Source: JBBRVW01 sp038246545 (GTDB lineage: Bacteria; Actinomycetota; Actinomycetes; JACCUZ01). Taken from it: DNA of 64,000 bases. This document shows, piece after piece, positions 53,564 through 63,573 of this stretch (its first letter is position 1; the number at the start of each line of letters is the position of its first letter). The notes beneath the pieces are model-generated. The model was not told the DNA's origin, did not search any database, and saw nothing but the letters and a program-made list of their open reading frames with translations. Position numbers and translations under genes: made by a program. Location: assembly GCA_038246545.1 (NCBI GenBank), contig JBBRVW010000011.1, positions 1 through 64,000 of the forward strand, in the 5' to 3' direction.

Positions 53564-54498
53564 CCCTTGACGCTGCCCGCAAGCAGCCCGCGGACGAAGA
53601 AGCGCTGCAGGCTGAGAAAGACGACCAGCGGGACAATCAGCGACACGAACGCGCCGGCCGAGAGCAGGTGCCAGTCCTGGCCCTTGGTCCCGGACAGCTC
53701 GGCCAGCCGGACGGTGAGCGGCGAGACGTCGAGGCTGCCGCCGCCGAACACCAGCGCGACCAGCAGGTCGTTCCAGACCCACAGGAACTGGAAGATCCCG
53801 AACGCCGCGATGGCGGGTGTGATCAGCGGGAGCATGATCCGGGTGAAGATCCGGACGTGCCCGGCGCCGTCGACGCGGGCCGCCTCGATCAACTCGCCCG
53901 GGATCTCCTTCATGAAGTTGTGCATGAGGAAGATCGCCAGCGGCAGCGCGAAGATCGAGTGCGACAACCAGATCGTGTAGAAGCCGCCGCCCGGTGCGTC
54001 GCCGCCAGCCAGACTCGGCAGCCCGAAGGGCGGCGACACGTACAGCGACAGGAGCGGGATCATCGTCACCTGGATGGGGACGATCTGCATCGCGAAGACC
54101 GCGACGAACAGGGTGTCCCGGAAGGGGAACTTCATCCACGCGAACGCGTACGCCGCCAGGGTCGCCAGGGTGATCGGGATGACCACCGACGGCACCGTGA
54201 TGACGATCGTGTTGACGAAGTACGTCGACAGCCCGATGTCACCTTTCAGCACGGCCCGGTAGTTGTCCAGCGTGAAGCTGGGGTGGAGGAAGACGTTCCA
54301 CCAGCCGTTGCCCTTGACGTCGTCCTCGGGGCGGAACGACGAGATGAGCAGTCCGGCGGTGGGGATGGTCCACAGGAACGCGATCACGACGGCCCCCAGG
54401 GAGGCCCATGGATTGGTGAGCTTCTGGTGCGCCTCTCCCGACGGGGTACGGACGGGGGCGGTCCCGGTGGTCGGGATCTCCGGGGTCGTCGTGGTCAT
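53560..54498 (-). CDS. Sugar ABC transporter permease (MalG type)
   Basis: A 312-residue permease with six membrane helices. The EAA loop that contacts the ATPase is ELIEAARVDGAGHVRIFTRI. An N-terminal charged tail of about 35 residues precedes the first helix (LGAVVIAFLWTIPTAGLLIS). The ATG overlaps the MalF-type stop (ATGA). With the partner permease and the binding protein it forms a CUT1 sugar importer. Confidence 0.94.
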   Translation of the reverse strand: MTTTTPEIPTTGTAPVRTPSGEAHQKLTNPWASLGAVVIAFLWTIPTAGLLISSFRPEDDVKGNGWWNVFLHPSFTLDNYRAVLKGDIGLSTYFVNTIVITVPSVVIPITLATLAAYAFAWMKFPFRDTLFVAVFAMQIVPIQVTMIPLLSLYVSPPFGLPSLAGGDAPGGGFYTIWLSHSIFALPLAIFLMHNFMKEIPGELIEAARVDGAGHVRIFTRIMLPLITPAIAAFGIFQFLWVWNDLLVALVFGGGSLDVSPLTVRLAELSGTKGQDWHLLSAGAFVSLIVPLVVFLSLQRFFVRGLLAGSVKG

Positions 54499-55457
54499 CG
54501 GGACTCCACCTCCTTGAGCTGGCGCACGTTGTACACCACGATCGGGATGACCAGGATGAAGATCAGGACGGCGAGCGCCGCGCCGAGTCCGTTGTTGAAG
54601 GACCGGAAGCTCTGCACGTAGAACTCGTACGCGAGCACGCTGGTATGGAAGTTTCCGCCGGTCGCGGTCCGGACGATGTCGAAGACCTTCAGGGTGGAGA
54701 TGCTGATCGTCGTCAGAACGACGATCAGCGACGGCCGGATGCTCGGCACCGTGATGAAGCGGAACATCCGCAGGCCGTAGACACCGTCGAGCCGGGCGGC
54801 CTCGATGATGTCGTCGGGGATCGCCTTGATCGAGGCGGAGAGCACCGTCATGGCGAAACCGGCCTGGACCCAGATCATGATGACGATGAGGAACAGCGTG
54901 TTCCAGGGCTCCGTGAGCAGGAACCGGTAGGTGTCCAGGCCGATCGACTTGAGGATCTGGTTGGCCAGACCGATCTGGTCGTTCTCGGCCGACCGGTAGT
55001 CGTAGACGAACTTCCAGATCAGCGAGGCGCCGACCAACGACAGGGCCATCGGCAGGAAGATCAGGGCCTTGGCGAGGGCCTCGACGCGCGCCTTGTCGAT
55101 GAGGACGGCGTAGACCAGGCCGATGAGCGTCGCCAGGATCGGGGTGAGGATCACCCAGAGCGCGGTGTTGCGCAGGACCGTCACCTCGTCGGAGGTGGTG
55201 AAGATCGCCTTGTAGTTATCCAGGCCGACGAACGACGTGCTCGCGGCGTTCTGGAAGGACTGGTAGATCGTCTTCAGCGCCGGGTACAGCAGGCCCACCG
55301 CGATGAGCACGGCCGACGGCACGACGAACGCGATGGTCTGGATGAGCTCGCCCCGGCGGGACCGGACCCGGTCGGCGACGAACAGCACGACGCCCATCAC
55401 TGCGACGAACAAGAAGACGGCGAACACCATCTGGGCAAACTTCTCGCCTGACGACAT
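54495..55457 (-). CDS. Sugar ABC transporter permease (MalF type)
   Basis: A 320-residue permease. The EAA loop is DDIIEAARLDGVYGLRMFRF. ATG 55457 is preferred for its AGGAGG site about 8 bp upstream. An extra hydrophobic segment at the very N-terminus (MVFAVFLFVAVMGVVLFVAD) is more than the usual MalF-type core and gives about eight segments in total. A hairpin separates it from the upstream binding-protein gene. Confidence 0.93.
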   Translation of the reverse strand: MSSGEKFAQMVFAVFLFVAVMGVVLFVADRVRSRRGELIQTIAFVVPSAVLIAVGLLYPALKTIYQSFQNAASTSFVGLDNYKAIFTTSDEVTVLRNTALWVILTPILATLIGLVYAVLIDKARVEALAKALIFLPMALSLVGASLIWKFVYDYRSAENDQIGLANQILKSIGLDTYRFLLTEPWNTLFLIVIMIWVQAGFAMTVLSASIKAIPDDIIEAARLDGVYGLRMFRFITVPSIRPSLIVVLTTISISTLKVFDIVRTATGGNFHTSVLAYEFYVQSFRSFNNGLGAALAVLIFILVIPIVVYNVRQLKEVESR

Positions 55458-55527
55458 CGAACGAGCCTCCTCGGGCACGTGACGTGACTCGCCTCGGGGG
55501 TGCCGGGCACGACGGCCCGGCATAGGG

Positions 55528-55567
55528 GCTGGAACGGGGGCGGGACGAGCCTCGCCCCCGTTCCAGC
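55528..55567 (-). terminator. Intercistronic hairpin between binding protein and permeases
   Basis: Perfect 15-bp stem GCTGGAACGGGGGCG / complement (55528-55542 and 55553-55567), 10-nt loop, between the binding-protein stop and the first permease. Such hairpins commonly let the binding protein be made in excess while permitting read-through. Confidence 0.8.
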
Positions 55568-55617
55568 AACCCGCTGGTGGGAGGTCCGGACCTCGCGGCC
55601 GGACCCCCTCCCTCAGG

Positions 55618-57006
55618 TCAGGACGCCGGCCAGGACTTCTCGATCTTGTCCAGCGCGTCCTTCGTGCTCTCGCCCGTGATCCAGGCGGTCATCTCCTTCC
55701 AGAACGACCCTGAACCGACGGCACCCGGCATCAGGTCGGAACCGTCGAAGCGGAAGACCGCCTCGGGGTCCTGGAGGATGGTGGCCGACAGCTTGTCGAC
55801 CGGGCTGACGAGGTTGGCGACGTCGAGCCCCGTGTTGGCGCTGACCCAGCCGCCGGCCGAGGTGGCCTTGGCCTTCTCGTTGGCCCAGGTGTCCGAGGAG
55901 AGGTAGGTCTGGAACGCCTGCACCTCGGGCCGGTCGTTGAACGCCGCGACGAACTCGCCGCCGCCGAGGACCGGCTTGCCGTTTGCCGGGTCGGTGGGCG
56001 GCAGGTAGAACGCGAAGACCTGCCCGTTCTCCGACACGTCGGTGCCGTCGGGCCAGTTGGCCGCGTAGAAGCTCGCCTGGCGGTGCATGGCGCACTCGCC
56101 CTTGAGGATCGGCAGCCCACCGTCGGTGAACGGCGTGGTGGCGATGCTCTTCACGTCGCCGATGCCGCCGTTGACGTACTTCGGGTCCTTGAGGATGGCG
56201 CCGACCCGGTCGAGCGCCTCGGCGACGCTCGGGTCGTTGAACGGCATCGAGTGGTCGACCCACGCGTCGTACTTGTCGGCACCGGCGTCACGGAGCATGA
56301 CGTCCTCGAGCCAGTCGGTGAGCACCCAGCCGGTGGCCTCGCCGGACTCGATCCCCGCGCACCAGGGCTTGATGCCCGAGGCCGCGATCTTGTCCGACAG
56401 GGCGGTCATCTCGTCCCACGTGGTCGGGACGGTCCAGCCCTTGTCGGCGAACATCTTCGGGGAGTACCAGACGAAGGACTTCACGTTCGCACCCAGGGGT
56501 GCGGCGTAGAGCTTGCCGTCGATGGTGGCGTAGCCGCGCCAGTCCTTGCCGAACCACTCGTCGACGTTGTCCGACACGGGCTGCGGGACCTCGACGACCT
56601 TGCCGGTGTCCTTGACCAGCGTGCTGAGCAGGCCGGGCTGCGGGACGTAGGCGATGTCCGGCGGGTTGCCCGAGCGGACCCGGACGATGAGCTGCGCCTC
56701 GAACTCCTTCGAGCCCTCGTAGGCGACGTCCGCGCCCGTGCAGGTCGTGAACAGCTTGTACGACTCCTTGTGGGGAGCGTCCTCGGGCGCCACGATCGAG
56801 GTGTAGACCTTCACGGTCTTGCCCGTCAGGTCACCGAACTGCGTCAGCTGCGCGCACTCCGGCTTGCCCTTGCCCGGCGACGAGCCGCCAGCCGTCTTCG
56901 CGCCACCACTGCCACCACTGCTGCCGCCACAGGCGGCGAGCGCGAGGCTGGCACCCAGAACGACGGCGAGCGCGGCTGCACCGCGAGGTGCCTTCGTTGA
57001 TCGCAT
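55618..57006 (-). CDS. Sugar ABC transporter substrate-binding lipoprotein (CUT1)
   Basis: A 462-residue lipoprotein. Lipobox LALAACGG (Cys at about 25) and a Gly/Ser linker precede a SBP_bac_1 fold with VKVYTSIVAPEDAPHKESY, APLGANVKSFVWYSPKMFAD and KGECAMHRQASFYAANW. It binds the sugar outside the membrane for the two permeases. The mature protein is longer than most, with Cys residues that may form disulfides. ATG 57006 has a GAGGGAG site. Its promoter region carries the LacI-type operator. Confidence 0.93.
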   Translation of the reverse strand: MRSTKAPRGAAALAVVLGASLALAACGGSSGGSGGAKTAGGSSPGKGKPECAQLTQFGDLTGKTVKVYTSIVAPEDAPHKESYKLFTTCTGADVAYEGSKEFEAQLIVRVRSGNPPDIAYVPQPGLLSTLVKDTGKVVEVPQPVSDNVDEWFGKDWRGYATIDGKLYAAPLGANVKSFVWYSPKMFADKGWTVPTTWDEMTALSDKIAASGIKPWCAGIESGEATGWVLTDWLEDVMLRDAGADKYDAWVDHSMPFNDPSVAEALDRVGAILKDPKYVNGGIGDVKSIATTPFTDGGLPILKGECAMHRQASFYAANWPDGTDVSENGQVFAFYLPPTDPANGKPVLGGGEFVAAFNDRPEVQAFQTYLSSDTWANEKAKATSAGGWVSANTGLDVANLVSPVDKLSATILQDPEAVFRFDGSDLMPGAVGSGSFWKEMTAWITGESTKDALDKIEKSWPAS

Positions 57007-57091
57007 GCGCACTGCTCCCTCTACTCGCACCAAAGCCGGTCCGGACACCGCACGGCAGGGCCTGACGGATCCGCGTCCCGGGTAACCCGAT

Positions 57092-57103
57092 GTAAACGTT
57101 TAC
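57092..57103. promoter_or_regulatory. Perfect LacI-type operator
   Basis: GTAAACGTTTAC is a perfect 12-bp palindrome, within TGTAAACGTTTACG. It matches the general LacI/CcpA-family operator pattern and lies 86 bp upstream of the binding-protein start and 163 bp upstream of the divergent ATPase gene. The LacI-family gene at 51105-52127 is the obvious candidate partner. Confidence 0.85.
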
Positions 57104-57265
57104 GCAACCGCGCGGCAACCGGTGAAGGGGTAACGATCAGATAACAGCCTGTTTGCGGGCAGGGCATGGACAGGACCGCTCCCGCCCCCATACGGTCACG
57201 GTGCGTCATCCCGTCCTTTACTCGGATCGTCCGGCACGTTCCTGCCGGTGAAGGGAGCCATCTCC

Positions 57266-58351
<1,086 letters not shown>

Positions 58352-58371
58352 GCCGACCTGCCCTGACCACC

Positions 58372-58412
58372 GCCGAGGGCGCGTCTCCCACTCCGGGAGG
58401 CGCGCCCTCGGC
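58372..58412 (+). terminator. Strong hairpin after the sugar ATPase gene
   Basis: GCCGAGGGCGCG (58372-58383) pairs with its complement (58401-58412), with an inner CTCCC/GGGAG stem, 20 bp after the stop. Confidence 0.85.
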
Positions 58413-58432
58413 GCGTCCGGCACGATGTGACC

Positions 58433-59695
58433 ATGCCCCTGCAGCTGCTCGCGGCTCCGAGTGACCCGGCGCTGCTCGACCTCCCCTGGGACACCCCGCT
58501 CGAGGACTGGCCGGCCGACCAGCTGGTCGCCCTCCCGCGCGGCATCTCCCGGCACGTCGTGCGCTTCGTCCGTGTCGGCGAGGCCGTGTTCGCCGTGAAG
58601 GAGATCGCCGAGAAGGCGGCGATGCGCGAGTACGGGCTGCTGCGCCAGCTGGAACGTCGCGAGATGCCCGCGGTCGAGGCGGTGGCCGTCGTGTCCGGCC
58701 GCGAGGACACCGAGGGCAACCCGATGGACCCGGCGCTCGTCACCCGGCACCTGCAGTTCTCACTCCCCTACCGGGCGTTGTTCTCGTCCACGCTGCGGCC
58801 CGACACCGCCATGCGGTTGCTGGACGCGCTCGCCGCCCTGCTGGTCCGGCTGCACACCGCCGGGTTCTACTGGGGCGACTGCTCGTTCTCCAACACGCTG
58901 TTCCGGCGCGACGCCGGGTCGTTCGCGGCGTACCTCGTGGACGCCGAGACCGGTGAGCTGCACGGCAGCCTCAGCCCCGGTCAGCGCAACTACGACGTGG
59001 ACCTGGCCCGCACCAACATCGCCGGCGAGCTGCTCGACCTCGACTCGGGCGGCCTCATGCACCCGTCGATCGACCCGGTGCAGATCGCCGACAAGGTCGT
59101 CGAGCGCTACAACGACCTGTGGCAGGAGCTGCTCGGCGCGGAGACGTTCGACACCGGCGAGCGCTACCGCATCGACCAGCGGATCCGGCGGCTCAACGAC
59201 CTCGGCTTCGACGTGGCCGAGCTCAACATCATCACCGACATCGACGGGCGCACCGTGCAGCTCGAGCCGAAGGTCGTCGACGCCGGCCACCACAGCCGCC
59301 GGCTGCTCCGGCTGACCGGGCTCGACGTCGAGGAGAACCAGGCCCGCCGGTTGCTGAACGACCTCGACGCCTACCGCGCCGCGAAGAACGTGCAGGGCGA
59401 GTCCGAGGAGATCGTGGCGCACCGCTGGCTCGCCGACTCGTTCGAGCCGGTCGTGCGCTCCGTCCCGAAGCAGCTGCGCGGCAAGCTGGAGCCGGCCGAG
59501 ATCTTCCACGAGGTGCTGGAGCACCGGTGGTTCCTGTCCGAGCGGGAGGGTCGCGACGTCGGGCTGATCCCCGCCGCGGCGTCGTACGTCGCCGACGTGC
59601 TCACGCACAAGCCCGACGAGCAGGCCGTCCTGGGCTCGCGGATCGGAAGCCCGACGGTCGAGTCGCCCTATGACCCCGACGCGGACGACGAGTAG
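58433..59695 (+). CDS. DUF4032-domain protein, kinase-like
   Basis: A 420-residue protein found throughout actinobacteria. The first ~240 residues resemble a protein-kinase-like fold (VRFVRVGEAVFAVKEIAEKA with the candidate Lys; LHTAGFYWGDCSFSNTLFRR resembling the H-x-D-x-x-x-x-N catalytic loop; YLVDAETGEL as a DFG-like Asp). The DUF4032 domain follows (LGFDVAELNIITDIDGRTVQ; GESEEIVAHRWLADSFEPVV). Its role is not known. ATG 58433 or the preceding GTG 58427 are possible starts. Confidence 0.85.
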   Translation: MPLQLLAAPSDPALLDLPWDTPLEDWPADQLVALPRGISRHVVRFVRVGEAVFAVKEIAEKAAMREYGLLRQLERREMPAVEAVAVVSGREDTEGNPMDPALVTRHLQFSLPYRALFSSTLRPDTAMRLLDALAALLVRLHTAGFYWGDCSFSNTLFRRDAGSFAAYLVDAETGELHGSLSPGQRNYDVDLARTNIAGELLDLDSGGLMHPSIDPVQIADKVVERYNDLWQELLGAETFDTGERYRIDQRIRRLNDLGFDVAELNIITDIDGRTVQLEPKVVDAGHHSRRLLRLTGLDVEENQARRLLNDLDAYRAAKNVQGESEEIVAHRWLADSFEPVVRSVPKQLRGKLEPAEIFHEVLEHRWFLSEREGRDVGLIPAAASYVADVLTHKPDEQAVLGSRIGSPTVESPYDPDADDE

Positions 59696-59710
59696 CGCGC
59701 CCCCCTCCAC

Positions 59711-59787
59711 CCCCGAGATCCTTTGTGCGCCGACACACCGCGCCACCGGCGCGTCTGGTGCGGCAGCGCACACAAAGGATCTCGGGG
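59711..59787. terminator. Long palindrome between convergent genes
   Basis: A perfect 17-bp outer stem CCCCGAGATCCTTTGTG / complement (59711-59727 and 59771-59787) encloses a 43-nt GC-rich interior with its own CGCGCC/GGCGCG hairpin. It fills the gap between DUF4032 and the convergent rlmB and is a plausible bidirectional terminator. Confidence 0.8.
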
Positions 59788-59793
59788 GGCCTC

Positions 59794-60801
59794 CTACGGT
59801 CGTCCCTCGCGTCGGCGGCGCGCCGTCTCATACAGCGCGATGCCGGTGGCGACGCCGGCGTTGAGCGACTCGGCCGCCGAGCTGATGGGGATGCTGGCCA
59901 CCTGGTCGCAGGTCTCGCGCACCAGCCGGGACAGCCCCTTGCCCTCGGACCCGACCACGAGCACCAGCGGGTCGGTGGTGACCCGTACGTCGGCGAGATC
60001 GAGCGGCGCCTCGCCGTCGAGCCCGACGACGTAGAGACCGGCCGCCTTGTACGCCTCGAGCGCGCGGGTGAGGTTGGTGGCGCGAGCCACCGGGACCCGC
60101 GCGGCCGCGCCGGCGGAGACCTTCCACGCCGTGGCTGTCACGCCGGCCGCCCGGCGGGTGGGCACGACGACGCCGTGCGCACCGAACGCCGCGGCCGAGC
60201 GCAGGACGGCGCCGAGGTTGCGGGGGTCGGTCACGCCGTCGAGCGCGACGAGCAGCGCCGCCTCGCCGGCCTCGTCGGCCCGCGCGAGCAGGTCGTCGGG
60301 GTGCGCGTACTCGTACGCCGGCACCTGCAGGGCCAGCCCCTGGTGGTGGTCACCGGCCACCCGGTCGAGCTCGGTGCGGGACGCCTCCATGAGCGGGATG
60401 CCCAGGTTGCCGGCCAGCTTCATCGACTCGCGGACCCGGTCGTCGGAGTCGATCCGCTCCGCGACCCACAGCGCCGTGGCCGGCACCGACGCGCGCAGCG
60501 CCTCCACCACGGGGTTGCGCCCGGCGACCCACTCCGGGCCGCCGCCGGTGTCGCGCGTCGTGCGGTTGGTGCTCGACCGCGTGCCGCCAGCGCGCGGACC
60601 GGACCGGCCACCCGGGGCGGCCGCCCGCTTGGTGGCCGACCGTGCCTTGCGGTGCGCGGGGTGGCTCGGGCGGTCGGTCGCCTTGGGGGTAGGCCCCTTG
60701 CCCTTCAGCTGCTTGCGCCGCTGGGACCCGGACCCGACGGTCTGGCCCTTCTTGGACCCGGGGGTGCGCTTGGCACCCCGTCGCTCGCTGTTGCCGGCCA
60801 T
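59794..60801 (-). CDS. rlmB: 23S rRNA (guanosine-2'-O-)-methyltransferase RlmB
   Basis: A 335-residue SpoU-family enzyme. An 85-residue Lys/Arg-rich N-terminal tail (unusual in enterobacteria, common in actinobacteria) precedes the substrate-binding domain (VAGRNPVVEALRASVPATAL). The knotted SPOUT domain follows: VTDPRNLGAVLRSAAAFGA, LVVGSEGKGLSRLVRETCD, SSAAESLNAGVATGIALYE. It starts 3 bp after the cysS stop. Confidence 0.92.
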   Translation of the reverse strand: MAGNSERRGAKRTPGSKKGQTVGSGSQRRKQLKGKGPTPKATDRPSHPAHRKARSATKRAAAPGGRSGPRAGGTRSSTNRTTRDTGGGPEWVAGRNPVVEALRASVPATALWVAERIDSDDRVRESMKLAGNLGIPLMEASRTELDRVAGDHHQGLALQVPAYEYAHPDDLLARADEAGEAALLVALDGVTDPRNLGAVLRSAAAFGAHGVVVPTRRAAGVTATAWKVSAGAAARVPVARATNLTRALEAYKAAGLYVVGLDGEAPLDLADVRVTTDPLVLVVGSEGKGLSRLVRETCDQVASIPISSAAESLNAGVATGIALYETARRRREGRP

Positions 60802-60803
60802 GG

Positions 60804-62267
60804 TCAGGTTCCCTCTTCCGCGAGCGTCCAGCGTGGGCCGGACGGTGTGTCCTCGACGACCACGCCCGACGCGGTGAGCGCGTCGCGCACCCGGTCGGCC
60901 GCGGCCCAGTCCTTGCGGGCGCGCGCCTCGGCACGCTCCTGGAGGGCGACCTGCACGAGCTTGTCGACCACCGCGGTCAGGTCGGACGACGGCCCGCCGG
61001 CGCTGCGGGACGTCCAGGTCGGCGAGAACGGGTCGAGGCCCAGGACGTCGAGCATCGCCCGCACCGACAGCCAGGTGCCGCGCAGCGCCCGCCGGTCACC
61101 GTCGGCAGCGGCGAGCAGCGTGTTGCCCTCGCGCAGGACGGCCTGCAGGGCGGCGAGCGCGGCCGGCACCGAGAGGTCGTCGTCCATCGCCTCGACGAAC
61201 TCGGTGCAGAGCATGCCGCCGGCCGCCGCGGCGTCGCCCCCGGAGTCGACGTCGTCGGTCTCGCCGAGCACCTCGGCGGCACGGCGCACGAAGCCCTCGA
61301 TCCGGCGGAACGCCGAGCCGGCCTCCTCGAGCGCCTCGAAGGAGAACTCCACGACCGAGCGGTAGTGCGAGGCCAGCAGGTAGTAGCGCAGCTCGATCGG
61401 CCGGACCCGCTTCACCACCTCGGACACCAGCATCGTGTTGCCGACCGACTTGCTCATCTTCGAGCCGCCGAGGTTGAGCATCGCGTTGTGCATCCACCAG
61501 CGCGCGAACGGGCGGCCGGCCGCGGTCGACTGCGCCAGCTCGTTCTCGTGGTGCGGGAAGCGCAGGTCGAGGCCGCCGCCGTGGATGTCGAACTCGGGGC
61601 CGAGGTACTTGCCGACCATCGCCGAGCACTCGAGGTGCCAGCCGGGGCGGCCGCGGCCCCACGGCGTCGGCCAGGACGCCGTCTCCGGCTCGCCCTCCTT
61701 GTGGCCCTTCCACATCGCGAAGTCGCGCGGGTCGCGCTTGCCGCGCGGGTCGGCGTCCTCGGCGGCGGTCATGTCGTCGATCTTCTGGTTCGACAGTCGG
61801 CCGTAGTCCGGCCACGACTGCACGTCGAAGTAGACGTCGCCCGAGCCGTCCTCGGCCGCGTACGCGTGGCCATTGTCGACCAGCTCGGACATCAGCTCGA
61901 CCATCTCGGTGATGTGCCCGGTGGCACGCGGCTCGTACGTCGGGGACACGCAGCCCAGCAGGTCGTACGCCGCGTGCAGCGCCCGCTCGTTGGTGTAGGC
62001 CAGGGCGAACCAGTCCGTACCGAGCTCGTCGGCCTTGACGAGGATCTTGTCGTCGATGTCGGTGAGGTTGGCGACGATGGACACCTCGAGACCGGAGCGC
62101 TCCAGCCAGCGCCGCAGGACGTCGAAGACGACCTCCTTGCGGATGTGCCCGATGTGCGGGGCGCCCTGCACCGTGAGCCCGCAGTGGTAGATGCCGACCC
62201 TGCCCTCGACCAGCGGCACGAAGTCGCGCACCGACCTCGTGGCGGTGTCGTACAGGCGAAGCTTCAC
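60804..62267 (-). CDS. cysS: Cysteinyl-tRNA synthetase
   Basis: A 487-residue class I synthetase. The HIGH-type motif PHIGHIRKEVVFDVL, the zinc-site Cys in YHCGLTVQG and ECSAMVGKYL, HGGGLDLRFPHHENE and the KMSKS motif GSKMSKSVGNT are present. Start GTG 62267. The 119 bp before it (62268-62386) contain no gene and no visible T-box. Confidence 0.95.
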   Translation of the reverse strand: MKLRLYDTATRSVRDFVPLVEGRVGIYHCGLTVQGAPHIGHIRKEVVFDVLRRWLERSGLEVSIVANLTDIDDKILVKADELGTDWFALAYTNERALHAAYDLLGCVSPTYEPRATGHITEMVELMSELVDNGHAYAAEDGSGDVYFDVQSWPDYGRLSNQKIDDMTAAEDADPRGKRDPRDFAMWKGHKEGEPETASWPTPWGRGRPGWHLECSAMVGKYLGPEFDIHGGGLDLRFPHHENELAQSTAAGRPFARWWMHNAMLNLGGSKMSKSVGNTMLVSEVVKRVRPIELRYYLLASHYRSVVEFSFEALEEAGSAFRRIEGFVRRAAEVLGETDDVDSGGDAAAAGGMLCTEFVEAMDDDLSVPAALAALQAVLREGNTLLAAADGDRRALRGTWLSVRAMLDVLGLDPFSPTWTSRSAGGPSSDLTAVVDKLVQVALQERAEARARKDWAAADRVRDALTASGVVVEDTPSGPRWTLAEEGT

Positions 62268-62386
62268 CGTCGCGCTCCGCCTCTGCTCGTTGCACCCCAC
62301 GCAGTCACTCGCTGCGCTCGCGACTCCGCGGGGACCCCGCTTCCTCGCTCCGGACGTCGCCGCTCGGACTGCCTCACCGGTAGAGG

Positions 62387-62872
62387 TTACCGGCGGGCGA
62401 TCAACGCGGTCGCCACCGCGGCGAGGCCCTCGCCACGGCCGGTGAGACCCAGGCCGTCGGTGGTCGTCGCCGAGACCGACACCGGGGCACCGACCGCCGC
62501 GCCCAGGACGGCCTCGGCCTCGGCCCGGCGCGAGCCGATCCTGGGCCGGTTCCCGATGACTTGCACCGAGACGTTGCCGACCACGAAGCCCGCCTCGCGG
62601 ACCCGGCGGGCCACCTCCGCGAGCAGCACCGCCCCGGCGGCACCGGACCACCGGGGGTCGTCGGTGCCGAAGACGGCGCCCAGGTCGCCGAGCCCGGCCG
62701 CGGACAGCAGGGCGTCGCAGGCGGCGTGCGCGGCGACGTCGCCGTCGCTGTTCCCGGCGCAACCCGCGGGCTCGTCGGGGAAGTACAGCCCGACAAGGTG
62801 CATCGGCCGTCCCGGCTCCAGCGGGTGCACGTCGACGCCGGTGCCGACCCGCGGCAGCGCCCGGTCAGTCAC
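62387..62872 (-). CDS. ispF: 2-C-methyl-D-erythritol 2,4-cyclodiphosphate synthase IspF
   Basis: A 161-residue IspF trimer subunit. Metal ligands are visible in GTGVDVHPLEPGRPMHLVG (Asp, His) and GDVAAHAACDALLSAAGLGD (His). The usual GHSDAD reads GNSDGD here, a change outside the three zinc ligands. GRGEGLAAVATALI closes the protein. It acts in the non-mevalonate isoprenoid route. It overlaps ispD by 8 bp. Confidence 0.94.
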   Translation of the reverse strand: MTDRALPRVGTGVDVHPLEPGRPMHLVGLYFPDEPAGCAGNSDGDVAAHAACDALLSAAGLGDLGAVFGTDDPRWSGAAGAVLLAEVARRVREAGFVVGNVSVQVIGNRPRIGSRRAEAEAVLGAAVGAPVSVSATTTDGLGLTGRGEGLAAVATALIARR

Positions 62873-63566
62873 GGGTCACCTCCCTGCGGGCCAGGACCGC
62901 CTCGGCGAGCACGAGGTCCAGCGGCCGGGTGACCTTGAACGCCTCCTCGGCGCCGGGCACGACGAGGACGCGGCCGCCGGCCAGCTCGACCAGCCCGGCG
63001 TCGTCGGTGGTGACGGCGTCGGCCGGCCCGGCGTACGCCGAGTCCAGCACCGACCGCCGGAAGCCCTGCGGGGTCTGCACCGTGCGCAGGGAGCTGCGGT
63101 CGACGGTGGCGACCACCTGCCCGCCGGCGTCGACCTGCTTGACGGTGTCGGTCACCGGCTGCCCCGGGACCACCGCCTCGGCACCACCCTCGACAGCGGC
63201 CACGACAGCGGCCACCAGAGCCGACGGCACCAGTGGCCGGGCCGCGTCATGCACGAGGACGACCTCGACGGAGTCCGGGAGAACCGCCAGGCAACAGCGG
63301 ACCGACGCCGTGCGGTGCGCGCCGCCCTCGACCACGACCAGCTCGGCCCCGGCGTGCTCGCCGGCGAGCAGGCTGCGGACCTCGTCCGAGCGGCCGGGCG
63401 GGGCCGCGACCACCACGAGGTCGACGGGGCCGGCGGCCAGCGTGCGCACCGAGTGGGCCAGCATCGGCCGGCCGCCGAGCGGCAGCAGAGCCTTGGCCTC
63501 GGCGCGCCCGAGCCGTTCGCCCTGGCCGGCGGCGGGCACGACAGCGGCCACCATCGGTCGGCTCAC
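62865..63566 (-). CDS. ispD: 2-C-methyl-D-erythritol 4-phosphate cytidylyltransferase IspD
   Basis: A 233-residue cytidylyltransferase. The CTP site VVPAAGQGERLGRAEAKALL is near the N-terminus, then VLVHDAARPLVP, TDTVKQV and RTVQTPQGFRRSVL. It precedes ispF in the isoprenoid pathway, and the two genes overlap. Start GTG 63566. Confidence 0.94.
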   Translation of the reverse strand: MSRPMVAAVVPAAGQGERLGRAEAKALLPLGGRPMLAHSVRTLAAGPVDLVVVAAPPGRSDEVRSLLAGEHAGAELVVVEGGAHRTASVRCCLAVLPDSVEVVLVHDAARPLVPSALVAAVVAAVEGGAEAVVPGQPVTDTVKQVDAGGQVVATVDRSSLRTVQTPQGFRRSVLDSAYAGPADAVTTDDAGLVELAGGRVLVVPGAEEAFKVTRPLDLVLAEAVLARREVTRD

Positions 63567-63573
63567 GGGCGGG

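Noticed and set aside
62268..62386. A T-box or other riboswitch upstream of cysS
   Set aside because: The 119-bp gap is GC-rich, has no T-box consensus and no specifier-like hairpin that I could recognise.
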